The notes under the pieces: model-generated | The model's database searches: none | Seen by the model: the letters and a program-made list of their open reading frames with translations, nothing else | What the model was told of the DNA's origin: nothing | Part shown: in pieces, positions 9,531 to 19,386 of the stretch | Layout of the letters: each line of letters begins with the position of its first letter | Numbering within the stretch: the first letter of the stretch is position 1 | Made by a program: the position numbers and the translations under genes | Source: Flavobacterium kayseriense | Lineage (GTDB): Bacteria; Bacteroidota; Bacteroidia; Flavobacteriales; Flavobacteriaceae | Assembly: GCF_014305095.1 (NCBI RefSeq) | Contig: NZ_JACRUI010000005.1 | Span: 248,001-312,000, forward strand | Reading direction: 5' to 3' | Length of the DNA stretch: 64,000 bases

Positions 9531-9543
9531 ATTAAAATCAAAT

Positions 9544-10356
9544 ATGGAAGAAAAAAGACCTGATACTGAACAAAACTCTCATTACTCTAATTTAGAAAAA
9601 ATGAGCGTTAAAGAAATTTTAAATGGTATAAATGCAGAAGATAAAAAAGTTGCCGAAATAATTGCTAAGCAAATTCCTCATATTGAAAAAATAACTAAGG
9701 CTATTGTTTCAAAAATGAAATTAGGTGGTCGATTATTTTACATTGGTGCAGGAACTTCAGGAAGAATAGGTGTTTTAGATGCTTCTGAATGTCCTCCAAC
9801 TTTTGGTGTCTCTCATGAATTAGTAATCGGAATTATCGCTGGTGGAGACTCAGCTATTCGTAAAGCAGTAGAAAATGCTGAAGACGATTATAATCAGGCA
9901 TGGATAGATTTACAAAAACATACCATTACTAGTGCTGATTTTGTCATTGGAATTGCAGCATCTGGAAACACTCCATATGTAATTGGTGGCTTAAAAAAAG
10001 CAAGAGAAAATAATATTGCAACAGGAAGCATATCATGTAACAACGACAGTTTGATATCAAAAGAAGCTGATTTTCCTCTTGAAATTGTTGTAGGCCCCGA
10101 GTTTTTGACTGGTAGCACAAGAATGAAAGCAGGAACCTCACAAAAATTAGTACTAAATATGATCTCTACAGCCGTAATGATTCAGCTAGGAAAAGTACAC
10201 GGAAATAAAATGGTAGACATGCAATTGTCTAATAAAAAACTTGTAGAAAGAGGAATTAAAATGGTGATGGACGAATTAAATATTGACAAACCTACTGCCA
10301 AAAAATTATTAGTAGAACACAAAAGTGTAAGAGCAGCAATAATTGCATTTAAGTAA
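9544..10356 (+). CDS. murQ: N-acetylmuramic acid 6-phosphate etherase
   Basis: MurQ cleaves the D-lactyl ether of MurNAc-6-phosphate, giving GlcNAc-6-phosphate and D-lactate in the cytoplasm. The start at 9544 (MEEKRPDTEQ) gives 270 residues; longer in-frame starts would run back through the terminator hairpin into the susD-like gene and are rejected. The SIS-fold signature is clear: GAGTSGRIG (68-76), GVLDASECPPTFG, SGNTPYV, and the GCKR/MurQ motif FLTGSTRMKAGTSQK. It is shorter than the roughly 300 residues of E. coli MurQ, but the small C-terminal helical region is still present. The products feed the NagB/PIG-L enzyme. The neighbours AnmK and the symporter supply MurNAc-6-P. Confidence 0.95.
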   Translation: MEEKRPDTEQNSHYSNLEKMSVKEILNGINAEDKKVAEIIAKQIPHIEKITKAIVSKMKLGGRLFYIGAGTSGRIGVLDASECPPTFGVSHELVIGIIAGGDSAIRKAVENAEDDYNQAWIDLQKHTITSADFVIGIAASGNTPYVIGGLKKARENNIATGSISCNNDSLISKEADFPLEIVVGPEFLTGSTRMKAGTSQKLVLNMISTAVMIQLGKVHGNKMVDMQLSNKKLVERGIKMVMDELNIDKPTAKKLLVEHKSVRAAIIAFK

Positions 10357-10382
10357 TTTCCAAAATTGTAAAAAAAACATAA

Positions 10383-11891
10383 ATGACTCCATCGATAATT
10401 CTAATTCTTTTCATTTCCTATTTCGCAATTTTATTCTTTATTTCTCATGCCGTCAGTAAAAATGACGGAGGAAATGACGCTTTTTTCAAAGCAAATAAAG
10501 ATTCTAAATGGTACTTGGTAGCTTTTGGAATGATCGGTACGGCGCTTTCGGGCGTTACCTTCATATCCGTTCCGGGAGAAGTTGGTTCACCAAATGGAGA
10601 ACAATTTAAGTATTTTCAATTTATAATAGGTAATGCAATTGGTTTTATAATTGTTGCAAAACTTCTCCTTCCGCTGTATTATCGAATGAATTTGACTTCC
10701 ATATATGGGTACATTGAAAAACGAATGGGAGTATACAGCTATAAAACAGCTACTTCAATTTTTTTGGTAAGTCGAACTATTTCCTCTGCTTTTAGATTAT
10801 ATCTAGTAGTAATTGTGCTGCAACGTTACGTTTTTGATTATTATAATATCCCTTTTGCGATTACAGTACTCATATCTTTACTCTTGATTTTTTCCTACAC
10901 TTACAGAGGCGGATTGAAAACAATAATAATTACAGATACATTACAAACATTTTTTCTAGTGACATCCGTTTTCCTAACTATTTATTTCATTTGTGATAGC
11001 CTTGATCTGAATGGAATTCAAGCTTTTAACGAAATAAAAGAAAGCAATTATTCGAAAGTATTCTTCTTTGAGGACTTTCTTACCAGTAAATACCACTTTG
11101 CTAAGCAAGTCCTTGGAGGAATATTTGTAACTTTAGCTATGGTTGGCCTTGATCAAGACTTAATGCAAAAAAACCTTAGCTGCAAAAATATTGGTGAGGC
11201 ACAAAAAAACATGTTTACATTTACAGGTATCTTTGTCATTATCAACATATTTTTTCTAAGCGTAGGTGCATTACTTTACATCTATGCATCTAAAAACAAT
11301 ATTGCGATTCCTCTTGATTTTGTAACAAATAAAGCAAGAACTGATTTGCTTTTCCCTGAAATAGCTTTAAATAATCTTACGATACTACCTGCCGTCATTT
11401 TTTTACTAGGATTGATTGCAGCAACTTTTGCTACAACTGATTCTGCATTAACGGCATTAACAACTTCGTTTTGCGTTGATTTTCTTGGAATGGATAAAAT
11501 AGAAAATAGCCATAAAAAGAACATGGTGAGAACAAGGCATTTCATACACTTGGCTTTTTCAGCTATTATATTTTTAGTCATTATTGTCTTTAACTCTTTA
11601 AATGATAGTTCCGTTGTAGGTATGATTTTTAAAGTAGCTTCCTATACTTATGGTCCTTTATTAGGATTGTATACTTTTGGTCTATTTTTAAAATCGAAAA
11701 AAGTAAATGATAAATTAGTCCCATTCATTTGTTTATTAGCACCATTATTAACTTACATCATCAATGAAAACTCACAAACATTATTGTTTGGATATGTATT
11801 TGATAATGAATTAATAATTCTAAACACCTTAATCACCTTTCTTGGCCTTTATGCCATAAGTAGAAGCACAACTGAAAATTACCAGTTTTAG
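10383..11891 (+). CDS. Sodium:solute symporter (SSS family), probable MurNAc/sialate-type sugar transporter
   Basis: 502 residues, strongly hydrophobic, with about 12-13 membrane segments. The family signatures are in the first helices (GMIGTALSGVTFISVPGE) and in helices 4-5 (YRGGLKTIIITDTLQTFF), with ATFATTDSALTALTTSF later. It follows murQ by 26 bp and precedes anmK by 48 bp. In several Bacteroidota an SSS-family transporter sits with the MurNAc kinase and MurQ, so inner-membrane uptake of MurNAc or anhydroMurNAc is the best guess. The substrate is inferred from context only. Confidence 0.88.
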   Translation: MTPSIILILFISYFAILFFISHAVSKNDGGNDAFFKANKDSKWYLVAFGMIGTALSGVTFISVPGEVGSPNGEQFKYFQFIIGNAIGFIIVAKLLLPLYYRMNLTSIYGYIEKRMGVYSYKTATSIFLVSRTISSAFRLYLVVIVLQRYVFDYYNIPFAITVLISLLLIFSYTYRGGLKTIIITDTLQTFFLVTSVFLTIYFICDSLDLNGIQAFNEIKESNYSKVFFFEDFLTSKYHFAKQVLGGIFVTLAMVGLDQDLMQKNLSCKNIGEAQKNMFTFTGIFVIINIFFLSVGALLYIYASKNNIAIPLDFVTNKARTDLLFPEIALNNLTILPAVIFLLGLIAATFATTDSALTALTTSFCVDFLGMDKIENSHKKNMVRTRHFIHLAFSAIIFLVIIVFNSLNDSSVVGMIFKVASYTYGPLLGLYTFGLFLKSKKVNDKLVPFICLLAPLLTYIINENSQTLLFGYVFDNELIILNTLITFLGLYAISRSTTENYQF

Positions 11892-11939
11892 TTTATCAAA
11901 AATTACCACTACACTACGCGCAACGTTTAAAATAAACTC

Positions 11940-13148
11940 ATGAATACAAACATAGAATCCCTATACTCTATTGCCAGTAAACCTATTCGTAAAATTATAG
12001 GTTTAATGTCTGGAACCTCGTTAGATGGTTTAGATATTGCCTTATGTCAAATTTCAGGCTCGGGAATTAAGACTCAGGTTGTAGTGACTCATTTTGAAAC
12101 AATTAATTACTCCGAAGATGTTAAGCTTGAAATACGTGCTGTTTTTGCAAAAAAAACCATCGACTTACAACATTTGACATTGCTGAATGAGTGGATTGGT
12201 TTGTTACATGCCGAACAAATCAATTATGCCCTTCAAAAATGGAAAATAAATTTTGAAGAAGTAGATATCATAGCATCTCATGGTCAAACCGTTATGCATA
12301 TACCACAAACACTTCATGGACTCAATAAATTCCCAAATGCTACTTTACAGATTGGAGATGGAGATCATATTGCCGTAAAAACAGGAATCATAACAATATC
12401 CGACTTTAGACAAAAACATTTGGCTGCAGGAGGAGAGGGCGCTCCGTTAGCTGTTTATGGTGATTATTTTCTTTTTGGAAAAAAAGGAGAGGATAGAATA
12501 ATGTTAAATTTAGGAGGTATTGCAAACTTTACATATTTAGCCGCAACCATGAATGAGACAGAAGTCTTTGTAACAGATACCGGGACAGGAAATACTCTTA
12601 TAGATGCGTATGTAAGACTTTATTTTCCTGATCTAGCCTACGATAAAGATGCACAAATTGCAAAAAAAGGGACTATCAACCAACAGCTTTTAACTCAATT
12701 AAAATCAGATCCTTTTTTTACAATTTCATTGCCAAAAACAACAGGTCCTGAATTATTCAATGTAGAGTATGTCAAAAGGGCAATATTGAAGAGTAAAACT
12801 CAAAAAATATCTATCGAAGATCTATTAGCTACTCTGACACGTTTTAGTGCTGAAACCATTGCAGAAGCTATTCAATTTAGAGTAAAAAAATCCAATTTAG
12901 AACTATCACAGTTCACTATCTATGTTTCAGGTGGAGGAATGCATAATCCTCTACTTATAAAATACTTAAAAGCTTTACTCCCGTGCCTATTTAAAACAAC
13001 AGATGAAATAGGAATTGCAGGAGATGCAAAAGAAGCAGTGTTGTTTGCAATATTAGCGAATGAAACTTTGTGTGGAGGAGCAGAAGAGTTTAAGGGTATA
13101 AATGGAATACCGTCTGTGTCAATGGGTAAAATATCATTTCCACGATAA
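11940..13148 (+). CDS. anmK: Anhydro-N-acetylmuramic acid kinase
   Basis: AnmK hydrolyses the 1,6-anhydro bond of anhydroMurNAc and phosphorylates it to MurNAc-6-phosphate, the MurQ substrate. The 402-residue sequence has the ASKHA-kinase phosphate loop GLMSGTSLDGLDIA (21-34), GEGAPLAVYGDYFLF, NLGGIANFTYL, DTGTGNTLIDAYVR and a C-terminal VSGGGMHNPLL adenosine loop. Length is close to the family norm (about 370-400). It is part of a colinear run with murQ and the symporter. Confidence 0.95.
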   Translation: MNTNIESLYSIASKPIRKIIGLMSGTSLDGLDIALCQISGSGIKTQVVVTHFETINYSEDVKLEIRAVFAKKTIDLQHLTLLNEWIGLLHAEQINYALQKWKINFEEVDIIASHGQTVMHIPQTLHGLNKFPNATLQIGDGDHIAVKTGIITISDFRQKHLAAGGEGAPLAVYGDYFLFGKKGEDRIMLNLGGIANFTYLAATMNETEVFVTDTGTGNTLIDAYVRLYFPDLAYDKDAQIAKKGTINQQLLTQLKSDPFFTISLPKTTGPELFNVEYVKRAILKSKTQKISIEDLLATLTRFSAETIAEAIQFRVKKSNLELSQFTIYVSGGGMHNPLLIKYLKALLPCLFKTTDEIGIAGDAKEAVLFAILANETLCGGAEEFKGINGIPSVSMGKISFPR

Positions 13149-13175
13149 TTTTTGCAAATATAAAAAACACTATCA

Positions 13176-14435
13176 ATGAAAAATGAAAGAGTAATTGCAG
13201 TTGATGTTTTAAGAGGAATGACGGTGCTCTTGATGATTGTTGTTAACAATCCCGGAAACTGGAATACGGTTTACGATCCCTTACTACATGCGAAGTGGCA
13301 TGGGTGTACTCCTACTGATTTAGTTTTTCCTACCTTTATATTTGTTTTAGGAATTGCTATTCCGTTAGCCTTACCTGATAAAAAATGGGATACCGATACT
13401 TTCATAAAAATATTGACACGTTCGATACGAATTATTTGTCTAGGATTATTTTTAAATTTTTTCAATAAAATTTCAATTTTATCAGATAATGAAATATTCT
13501 TGTTATTCATTCGACTACTAATTACAATAATAGTTGGCTATGTATTATTAGGCAACTTCAAACCACAACTCAAGTTAGCATTAGCGATGATTCTACTCGC
13601 TATATTTTTATTTTTAGCTTATAGCAATATATTGTCCTTTAATGATGTACGATTACCCGGAGTACTGCAGCGTATAGGAGTTGTTTACTTTTTCGCTTCC
13701 ATAATCTACTTAACAACATCTATTAAACAGCAAATTACGATCTCCATCTGTATATTGATAGGTTATTGGGCACTAATGACTTTTATACCTGTTCCTTTAC
13801 TTGGTGCTGCTAATTACAATGAGGGAACAAATTTATCTTCGTGGCTTGATAATATGATTCTACAAGGTCACATGTATACCGCAACCAAAACTTGGGACCC
13901 TGAGGGCATTTTAACTACTTTACCTGCATTAGCAACTGCATTAATTGGAATAATTACAAGTGCGCTCTTTTTAGCTAAAGAAAAAAAATACAATATGCTA
14001 ATTTGGGCAGGACTGCTAATTGGTACTGGATTATTATGGTCAATTTATTTCCCACTAAACAAAGCGCTTTGGACTAGTTCTTACGTTTTATATACTAGTG
14101 GAATAGCTTTGCTTTTTTTAACTATTATTCATTATTTAATTGAGGTAAAATCTTTAAAAAAATCATTTTACTTTTTCTTAATTTGGGGGTGTAATCCAAT
14201 GATTGTTTTCTTTCTCTCAGGTATTATTCCGCGGGCACTTGGTATGATCACAGTAGTTAATCCTAACAAAAAGAGCCAAAATATAAGTGTTTTACAATAC
14301 TGCTATCAGCAGGGGCTAGTCCCTTATTTTACTAATGAAAAAAATGCGTCCTTAATGTACGCTGCTATTTTTGTTGTCTTTTGGTCAACACTACTATGGT
14401 TTTTTGCTGTGAAAAAAATATTTATAAAAGTATAA
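13176..14435 (+). CDS. Membrane acyltransferase of the HGSNAT family (DUF5009/DUF1624-like)
   Basis: 419 residues with about ten or more membrane helices. The N-terminal signature RVIAVDVLRGMTVLLMIVVN and the conserved HAKWHGCTPTDLVFPTF segment match heparan-alpha-glucosaminide N-acetyltransferase-like proteins. In the lysosomal relative a histidine carries the acetyl group across the membrane to a glucosamine residue. In bacteria these genes (sometimes called nagX) recur in amino-sugar and peptidoglycan-recycling loci, which fits its position 27 bp after anmK. Whether it acetylates or transports the sugar is not known from the sequence. Confidence 0.85.
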   Translation: MKNERVIAVDVLRGMTVLLMIVVNNPGNWNTVYDPLLHAKWHGCTPTDLVFPTFIFVLGIAIPLALPDKKWDTDTFIKILTRSIRIICLGLFLNFFNKISILSDNEIFLLFIRLLITIIVGYVLLGNFKPQLKLALAMILLAIFLFLAYSNILSFNDVRLPGVLQRIGVVYFFASIIYLTTSIKQQITISICILIGYWALMTFIPVPLLGAANYNEGTNLSSWLDNMILQGHMYTATKTWDPEGILTTLPALATALIGIITSALFLAKEKKYNMLIWAGLLIGTGLLWSIYFPLNKALWTSSYVLYTSGIALLFLTIIHYLIEVKSLKKSFYFFLIWGCNPMIVFFLSGIIPRALGMITVVNPNKKSQNISVLQYCYQQGLVPYFTNEKNASLMYAAIFVVFWSTLLWFFAVKKIFIKV

Positions 14436-14452
14436 TGCTGAGCGGTTAATAA

Positions 14453-14482
14453 ATACATTTGAGATTAATACATTTGAGATTA
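14453..14482 (+). repeat. Two tandem copies of a 15-mer containing a -7 box
   Basis: ATACATTTGAGATTA occurs perfectly at 14453-14467 and 14468-14482 in the 175-bp gap before the DigH-like gene. Each copy contains TACATTTG, the Bacteroidota -7 consensus, but no well-spaced TTG lies upstream. It may be a duplicated promoter element or operator for the second half of the locus. Confidence 0.6.
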
Positions 14483-14610
14483 ACACATATTATATTTAAA
14501 ATATTTGTGGCAATAAATTTGCAATGCTAATATCATAAAAACATTATTTTAGTTATAACCGATAAACTTGGTCAAAAAAACTATTTTTGATACCTATAAA
14601 ATTCCAAAAG

Positions 14611-16191
14611 ATGAATCGAACAAAATCTCTGCTCTTAGTTCTTTCTAGCCTGCTTTTACTTTTTACAAATGGTAATGCGCAAGAACAATTTAGTGCGAAC
14701 CCAAAAAATGAATTTAGAGCCGTATGGATAGCTACTGTCGCTAATATAGATTGGCCAACAACCAACACCGATTCTGTTGAAAAGCAACAAAAAGATTTCA
14801 TTGCAATACTTGAAACGTATAAAAAATTAAATTACAATGTGGTCATCGTGCAAATACGAAGTGCTGGTGACGCAATGTACCCTACAAATTTGGCTCCATG
14901 GTCTAAATATTTAACTGGTAAACAAGGACTAGCTCCGTTCCCTTTTTATGACCCTTTAGACTGGATGATAACTGAAGCTCACGACCGTGGCTTTGAATTC
15001 CATGCTTGGTTAAACCCCTATAGAGCAACAATGGACATGAATACAGCCGCATTAAGTCCCAGCCATGATGTGAATTTACACCCAGATTGGATGATTAAAT
15101 ACGGTGGTAAATACTACTACAATCCAGCACTTCCTGAAGTACAAACACATCTAATGAATATTGTTGATGAGGTCGTGACAAAATACGACATAGATGCCAT
15201 TCACTTTGATGATTATTTCTATCCTTATCGCATTACCGGTGAAAACTTTAACGATACTACTTCTTTTAAAAAATACGGAAAAGACTTAAAATTAGATGAT
15301 TGGCGCAGAGACAATGTTAATACTTATGTGAAAAATACTTTTGATGCAATCAAAAAAATAAAACCATGGGTGCAATTTGGTATCAGCCCATTTGGCGTTT
15401 GGAGAAACAAATCTGTGGATCCAAAAGGATCTGATACGCAAGCAGGGCAAACCAATTACGATGACCTTTTTGCCGATCCTATGGCTTGGATGGAAGACAA
15501 TTATATAGATTATATCTTACCGCAATTGTACTGGAGTATTGATCATCGCACCGCCTCCTATGCAAAATTGATTAAATGGTGGTCTGAAAACTCTAAAAAT
15601 ACGGCAGTGTATATTGGAAACGGAACCTACAAAATCAATAATGATTCTGATAAAAAATGGCTTAATCCTAAAGAAATACCTAATCAAATTGACTTGACTA
15701 GAAGCTACCCAAATATTAGTGGTAATGCTTTTTTTAGCGCAAAATGGTTTGTTAATAAAAACAAAGCAGTGACCGATTTACTTTCTCAAAACCAATATAA
15801 ATATCCTGCTTTACCCTATGTAGTTCCTAATTCTAGAAAACTAGGAACAGAAACACCAATCGTTTGCGATATCAAAACAAAAGATGATGCGACTATGGTT
15901 ACCTTAGATTATCCGGCCGTAGACAAGGTGCGATATGTCATGCTTTATGGTGCAAAAAACAACACTAAACTTGACGTTAGTAATCCCCGTTTTATTGTAG
16001 ATAAAATCGCTTTTAAAGAAAAAAGAGATAGCATAAGCCTTTCTATCCCAAAAATTTATTTAGAGAAAAATAGTAGTTGTGCCATTACATTTATCGACTA
16101 TTTCGGGAATGAAAGTACACCCACTTTTATAACTAAAGCCACAGAAATCAAAACCTACCAAAGTGCAAACAAAAATGAAAACAGACAATAG
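14611..16191 (+). CDS. DigH/YddW-like GHL10 glycoside hydrolase (denuded-peptidoglycan glycosidase candidate)
   Basis: The ATG at 14611 begins a signal peptide (MNRTKSLLLVLSSLLLLFTNGNAQ); a TTG start eight codons upstream is less likely. The 526-residue product carries a GHL10/DUF187 TIM-barrel: FRAVWIATVANIDWP near the mature N-terminus, AHDRGFEFHAWLNPYR, YDIDAIHFDDYFYP with the acidic active-site cluster, and DYILPQLYWS. The E. coli relative DigH cleaves peptidoglycan glycan strands stripped of peptides. Here it would act in the periplasm or at the surface, releasing disaccharides for the following permease. Its 3' end overlaps the AmpG-like gene by 17 bp, so the two are translationally linked. 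Confidence 0.88.
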   Translation: MNRTKSLLLVLSSLLLLFTNGNAQEQFSANPKNEFRAVWIATVANIDWPTTNTDSVEKQQKDFIAILETYKKLNYNVVIVQIRSAGDAMYPTNLAPWSKYLTGKQGLAPFPFYDPLDWMITEAHDRGFEFHAWLNPYRATMDMNTAALSPSHDVNLHPDWMIKYGGKYYYNPALPEVQTHLMNIVDEVVTKYDIDAIHFDDYFYPYRITGENFNDTTSFKKYGKDLKLDDWRRDNVNTYVKNTFDAIKKIKPWVQFGISPFGVWRNKSVDPKGSDTQAGQTNYDDLFADPMAWMEDNYIDYILPQLYWSIDHRTASYAKLIKWWSENSKNTAVYIGNGTYKINNDSDKKWLNPKEIPNQIDLTRSYPNISGNAFFSAKWFVNKNKAVTDLLSQNQYKYPALPYVVPNSRKLGTETPIVCDIKTKDDATMVTLDYPAVDKVRYVMLYGAKNNTKLDVSNPRFIVDKIAFKEKRDSISLSIPKIYLEKNSSCAITFIDYFGNESTPTFITKATEIKTYQSANKNENRQ

Positions 16192-17452
16192 ACCTTGGTA
16201 CTGGATACCGATTTTAAGCTTCGCATCTGGGCTACCTTATGCTATTATTATTTCAGTTTCGGTAATCATGTATAAAAACCTGGGTATCAATAATGAAGAT
16301 ATTGGTATATACACAAGTTTACTTTATCTTCCTTGGGTGATAAAACCCTTATGGAGCCCCTTTATTGATTTGTATTCTACTAAAAGAAAATGGTTTTTAG
16401 CGATGCAATTACTTATTGCAATTGCTTTTTTAATTGTTGGATTAACCATCCCATTAAATCATTTTTTCGTTATTAGTTTAGCCATTTTTTGGGTTGCTGC
16501 ATTTGCCTCAGCTTCAAACGATGTTGCCAGTGACGGATTTTATTTAATAGCATTAGAAAAAGAACAACAATCTTTTTTTTTAGGGATTCGAAGTACGTTT
16601 TACCGACTTTCAATGTTAACCGGAAATGGCTTAATCGTAATTATAGGAGGTTATCTTGAACAACAATATGGTGACAAGCAAAAAGCATGGTCGTACACCA
16701 TGATTACCGTAGGTTTATTAATGGCTTTAATTACACTTTATAATTATTTTACAGCTCCTAAAACTGAAGTTAGCCAGAAAACAGCTTCTACAGAAGAATC
16801 AAAAAAGAATTTTTCAGTTGTTTTTATTAGCTTTTTTAAAAAGAAACAAATAGGGTTAGCATTAGCTTTCATTCTTCTATTTAGACTGGGAGAGTCACAA
16901 TTATTAAAAATGCTTACCCCTTTTTTAATTGATGATATAAAGGTGGGCGGAATGGGACTTACTACTCAAGATGTAGGTGTTATTTATGGTACTTTTGGAG
17001 TGATTGCTTTGACTGTCGGCGGTATTTTTGGCGGAATTGCCATTTCTCGTGATGGATTGGGCAAATGGATGTTGCCTATGTTTTTAGCCATGCATTTACC
17101 TATTATAGGTTTTGTATTATTATCTCACTTTCATCCGACCTCTGTATATTACATTTATGCAACTGTAATTGCGGAGCAGTTTGGTTATGGTTTTGGTTTT
17201 GCCGCATTTATGATGTATTTGATTTATATTGCCGAAGGAGAATCTAAAACATCTCATTATGCATTAGCGACAGGTTTCATGGCGTTAGGAATGATGCTTC
17301 CCGGTATGATTAGCGGATTTATTCAAGAATATCTAGGGTATGGCAACTTTTTTATATGGGTTTTTATCGCTACAATACCTGGTTTAATTTTGTCTCGATT
17401 TCTAATTTTTCCAAAAGATTTTGGTAAAAAATCAGTTAAAGAAATATCCTAA
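16175..17452 (+). CDS. AmpG-like MFS permease (muropeptide/anhydro-disaccharide importer)
   Basis: 425 residues counted from the ATG at 16175; a GTG twelve bases upstream is possible. About 12 membrane helices. The N-terminus WIPILSFASGLPYAIII, IGIYTSLLYLPWVIKPLWSP and FASASNDVASDGFYL resemble AmpG, which carries GlcNAc-anhydroMurNAc-peptides across the inner membrane by proton symport. It overlaps the hydrolase before it and is followed by the GH3 enzyme, matching a transport-then-hydrolysis order. The AmpG assignment within MFS is by motif resemblance and context. Confidence 0.85.
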   Translation: MKTDNRPWYWIPILSFASGLPYAIIISVSVIMYKNLGINNEDIGIYTSLLYLPWVIKPLWSPFIDLYSTKRKWFLAMQLLIAIAFLIVGLTIPLNHFFVISLAIFWVAAFASASNDVASDGFYLIALEKEQQSFFLGIRSTFYRLSMLTGNGLIVIIGGYLEQQYGDKQKAWSYTMITVGLLMALITLYNYFTAPKTEVSQKTASTEESKKNFSVVFISFFKKKQIGLALAFILLFRLGESQLLKMLTPFLIDDIKVGGMGLTTQDVGVIYGTFGVIALTVGGIFGGIAISRDGLGKWMLPMFLAMHLPIIGFVLLSHFHPTSVYYIYATVIAEQFGYGFGFAAFMMYLIYIAEGESKTSHYALATGFMALGMMLPGMISGFIQEYLGYGNFFIWVFIATIPGLILSRFLIFPKDFGKKSVKEIS

Positions 17453-17551
17453 ACTTACCGCTTTTTCCGAAGAAGCAAATAGTGAAAAATAAGCATTACT
17501 AAGTACTTAACTTAGTTGCAGTTTTTTATTCGTGATACTAAACAAACGAAC

Positions 17552-19150
17552 ATGACATTAGAACAAAAAATAGGGCAATTCTTTTTTCCAGCAGTCTTCA
17601 TTAATGATACTGAAGAAAATATTAAGGATATGGAATTGCTTATCGAGAAATATAATATTGGAGGCCTAACTTTTTTTCATAGTCGTGCAAGTGCAGCTAC
17701 CAATTACGAAACAAACAAAAAAATTGAATTTAATGATGATAGCTATATCCGTTTAAAACAATTAATTGTCCGTTACCAAAAGTGCGCTCCTACTCCACTG
17801 CTAATTAGTATTGATGCCGAATGGGGTTTAGCCATGCGTGTCGAAAAAACACCCCAATATCCTTATGCTATCACACTTGGGGCTTTACCTGAAAGCGAAT
17901 CAAATTTAGTTTATGAAGTAGGAAAACAAATAGGTTTAGACTTAAAATCAGCTGGTATTAATTACAACTTAGCACCGCTAGCAGATATCAACAATAATCC
18001 TAATAATCCAGTAATTGGATACCGTTCTTTTGGCGAGAACAAGGATAAAGTAAGCAAGTTTGCATTAGAATACCTCCGCGGAATGAACGATGTAGGCGTT
18101 TTAGGATGCTTAAAACATTTTCCAGGACATGGTAACACAAATGTTGACTCACATTTAGGGCTACCTATTTTAGAAGAAACGCTAAACGAATTATTAGCGA
18201 ATGAGCTGTATCCCTTTATTCAAGGAATCGCAAATGATGTCGATTCAATTATGATAGGACATTTGGCTGTTCCAGCATTAAATAACGGTCAAAACACCTC
18301 GGCTACGTTATCAAAAGCAGTGATCGAAGATCTTTTGCGAAAGCAATTAAAATACGATGGATTAGTGATTTCTGATGCTTTGAATATGCATAGTGTTTCT
18401 AATTTATATCCACAAAAAGGACAATTAGAATGGGAAGCTTTTAATGCTGGAAACGATGTATTGTGTTTCGCAGAAAATGTAGCCGAAGGCATTCATGAAA
18501 TTCTAATCAACGCAACTCCTGAACGTATTGAAGCTAGCTATAATCGTTTGATGAAATGCAAGGAAAAAGTAGGTATTCTTAAAACACCTAAAGTATCAGA
18601 GTCTAATTTAGATTTTGAAACTGCCGCATTGCTAAACCGCCGCATTGCTAAGAAGAGTTTAACAAAAATCAAAGATACAAACAGTAGCGAATTAGTTTTA
18701 GAAGCATCAAAGAGAGGAACTCTAGCGCAATTAGCTATTTATAAAAACAGTACAAATCCATTTTTTAAAAGTTTGGAACCAGAATTAAACGGAAAAATTA
18801 TCGCTATCGAAAACGAAGAGACTATTTACCTTACCTATATTGAACAAGAACTTGAGAATTTTGATACTCTAATCATTGCTTTATTTGTTCCAAAAGCAAA
18901 ACCCATGAATAATTTTGATATTTCGCCAGTAATTTTAGAATTATTGAGCAGTTTACTAGAATCAAAAAAATGCATACTTTACGTCTTTGGAAATCCATAC
19001 GCTCTGCAAGTGATACCAAATTTCAATCTCGCGACGGGCATTGTACAAGCTTACCAAGATTTTCCTGAATTTCAAGAAAATGCGGCTGAACAATTATTGA
19101 ATGATTATTTGTGTAGTGGTGTCTTACCGGTACATCTTAATGGAATTTAG
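17552..19150 (+). CDS. Glycoside hydrolase family 3, NagZ-like beta-N-acetylglucosaminidase
   Basis: 532 residues from the ATG at 17552; the upstream in-frame TTG would add 12 residues. There is no signal peptide, so it should be cytoplasmic. The NagZ-type motif KHFPGHG (188-194) is followed by DSH (199-201), the Asp-His acid/base dyad specific to NagZ-type GH3 enzymes. The nucleophile aspartate is in LVISDALNM (Asp275). The C-terminal 170 residues form a second, less conserved domain. NagZ removes GlcNAc from anhydroMurNAc products, yielding the substrates for AnmK. A weak inverted repeat (ACACTTT/AAAGTGT) follows the stop codon. Confidence 0.9.
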   Translation: MTLEQKIGQFFFPAVFINDTEENIKDMELLIEKYNIGGLTFFHSRASAATNYETNKKIEFNDDSYIRLKQLIVRYQKCAPTPLLISIDAEWGLAMRVEKTPQYPYAITLGALPESESNLVYEVGKQIGLDLKSAGINYNLAPLADINNNPNNPVIGYRSFGENKDKVSKFALEYLRGMNDVGVLGCLKHFPGHGNTNVDSHLGLPILEETLNELLANELYPFIQGIANDVDSIMIGHLAVPALNNGQNTSATLSKAVIEDLLRKQLKYDGLVISDALNMHSVSNLYPQKGQLEWEAFNAGNDVLCFAENVAEGIHEILINATPERIEASYNRLMKCKEKVGILKTPKVSESNLDFETAALLNRRIAKKSLTKIKDTNSSELVLEASKRGTLAQLAIYKNSTNPFFKSLEPELNGKIIAIENEETIYLTYIEQELENFDTLIIALFVPKAKPMNNFDISPVILELLSSLLESKKCILYVFGNPYALQVIPNFNLATGIVQAYQDFPEFQENAAEQLLNDYLCSGVLPVHLNGI

Positions 19151-19386
19151 CCACACTTTAAAAAAAATAAAAGTGTAAAATTTACAGCCACGATACCTTT
19201 TTTTGGCAACAAAAAATAAAAAATAAATTCAAAACAGGCTTAAAATCAAAGTATAAACAAAAACTAATTAACGATGCATCTGCTATAGAACAATATGTGA
19301 ACAAACACTGTGTAGTTCGTTTCCTAGCATTCAGGTTAGGGTTATAGCTACTTTTTTATCTATATTGCAATCTCAAACACGATAGA

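Noticed and set aside
9403..9543. Longer MurQ start inside the susD-like gene
   Set aside because: It would translate across the terminator hairpin and add 47 residues with no counterpart in MurQ proteins.
19153..19176. Inverted repeat ACACTTT/AAAGTGT after the GH3 gene as a terminator
   Set aside because: The stem is only 7 A/T-rich base pairs and no T run follows on the plus strand.
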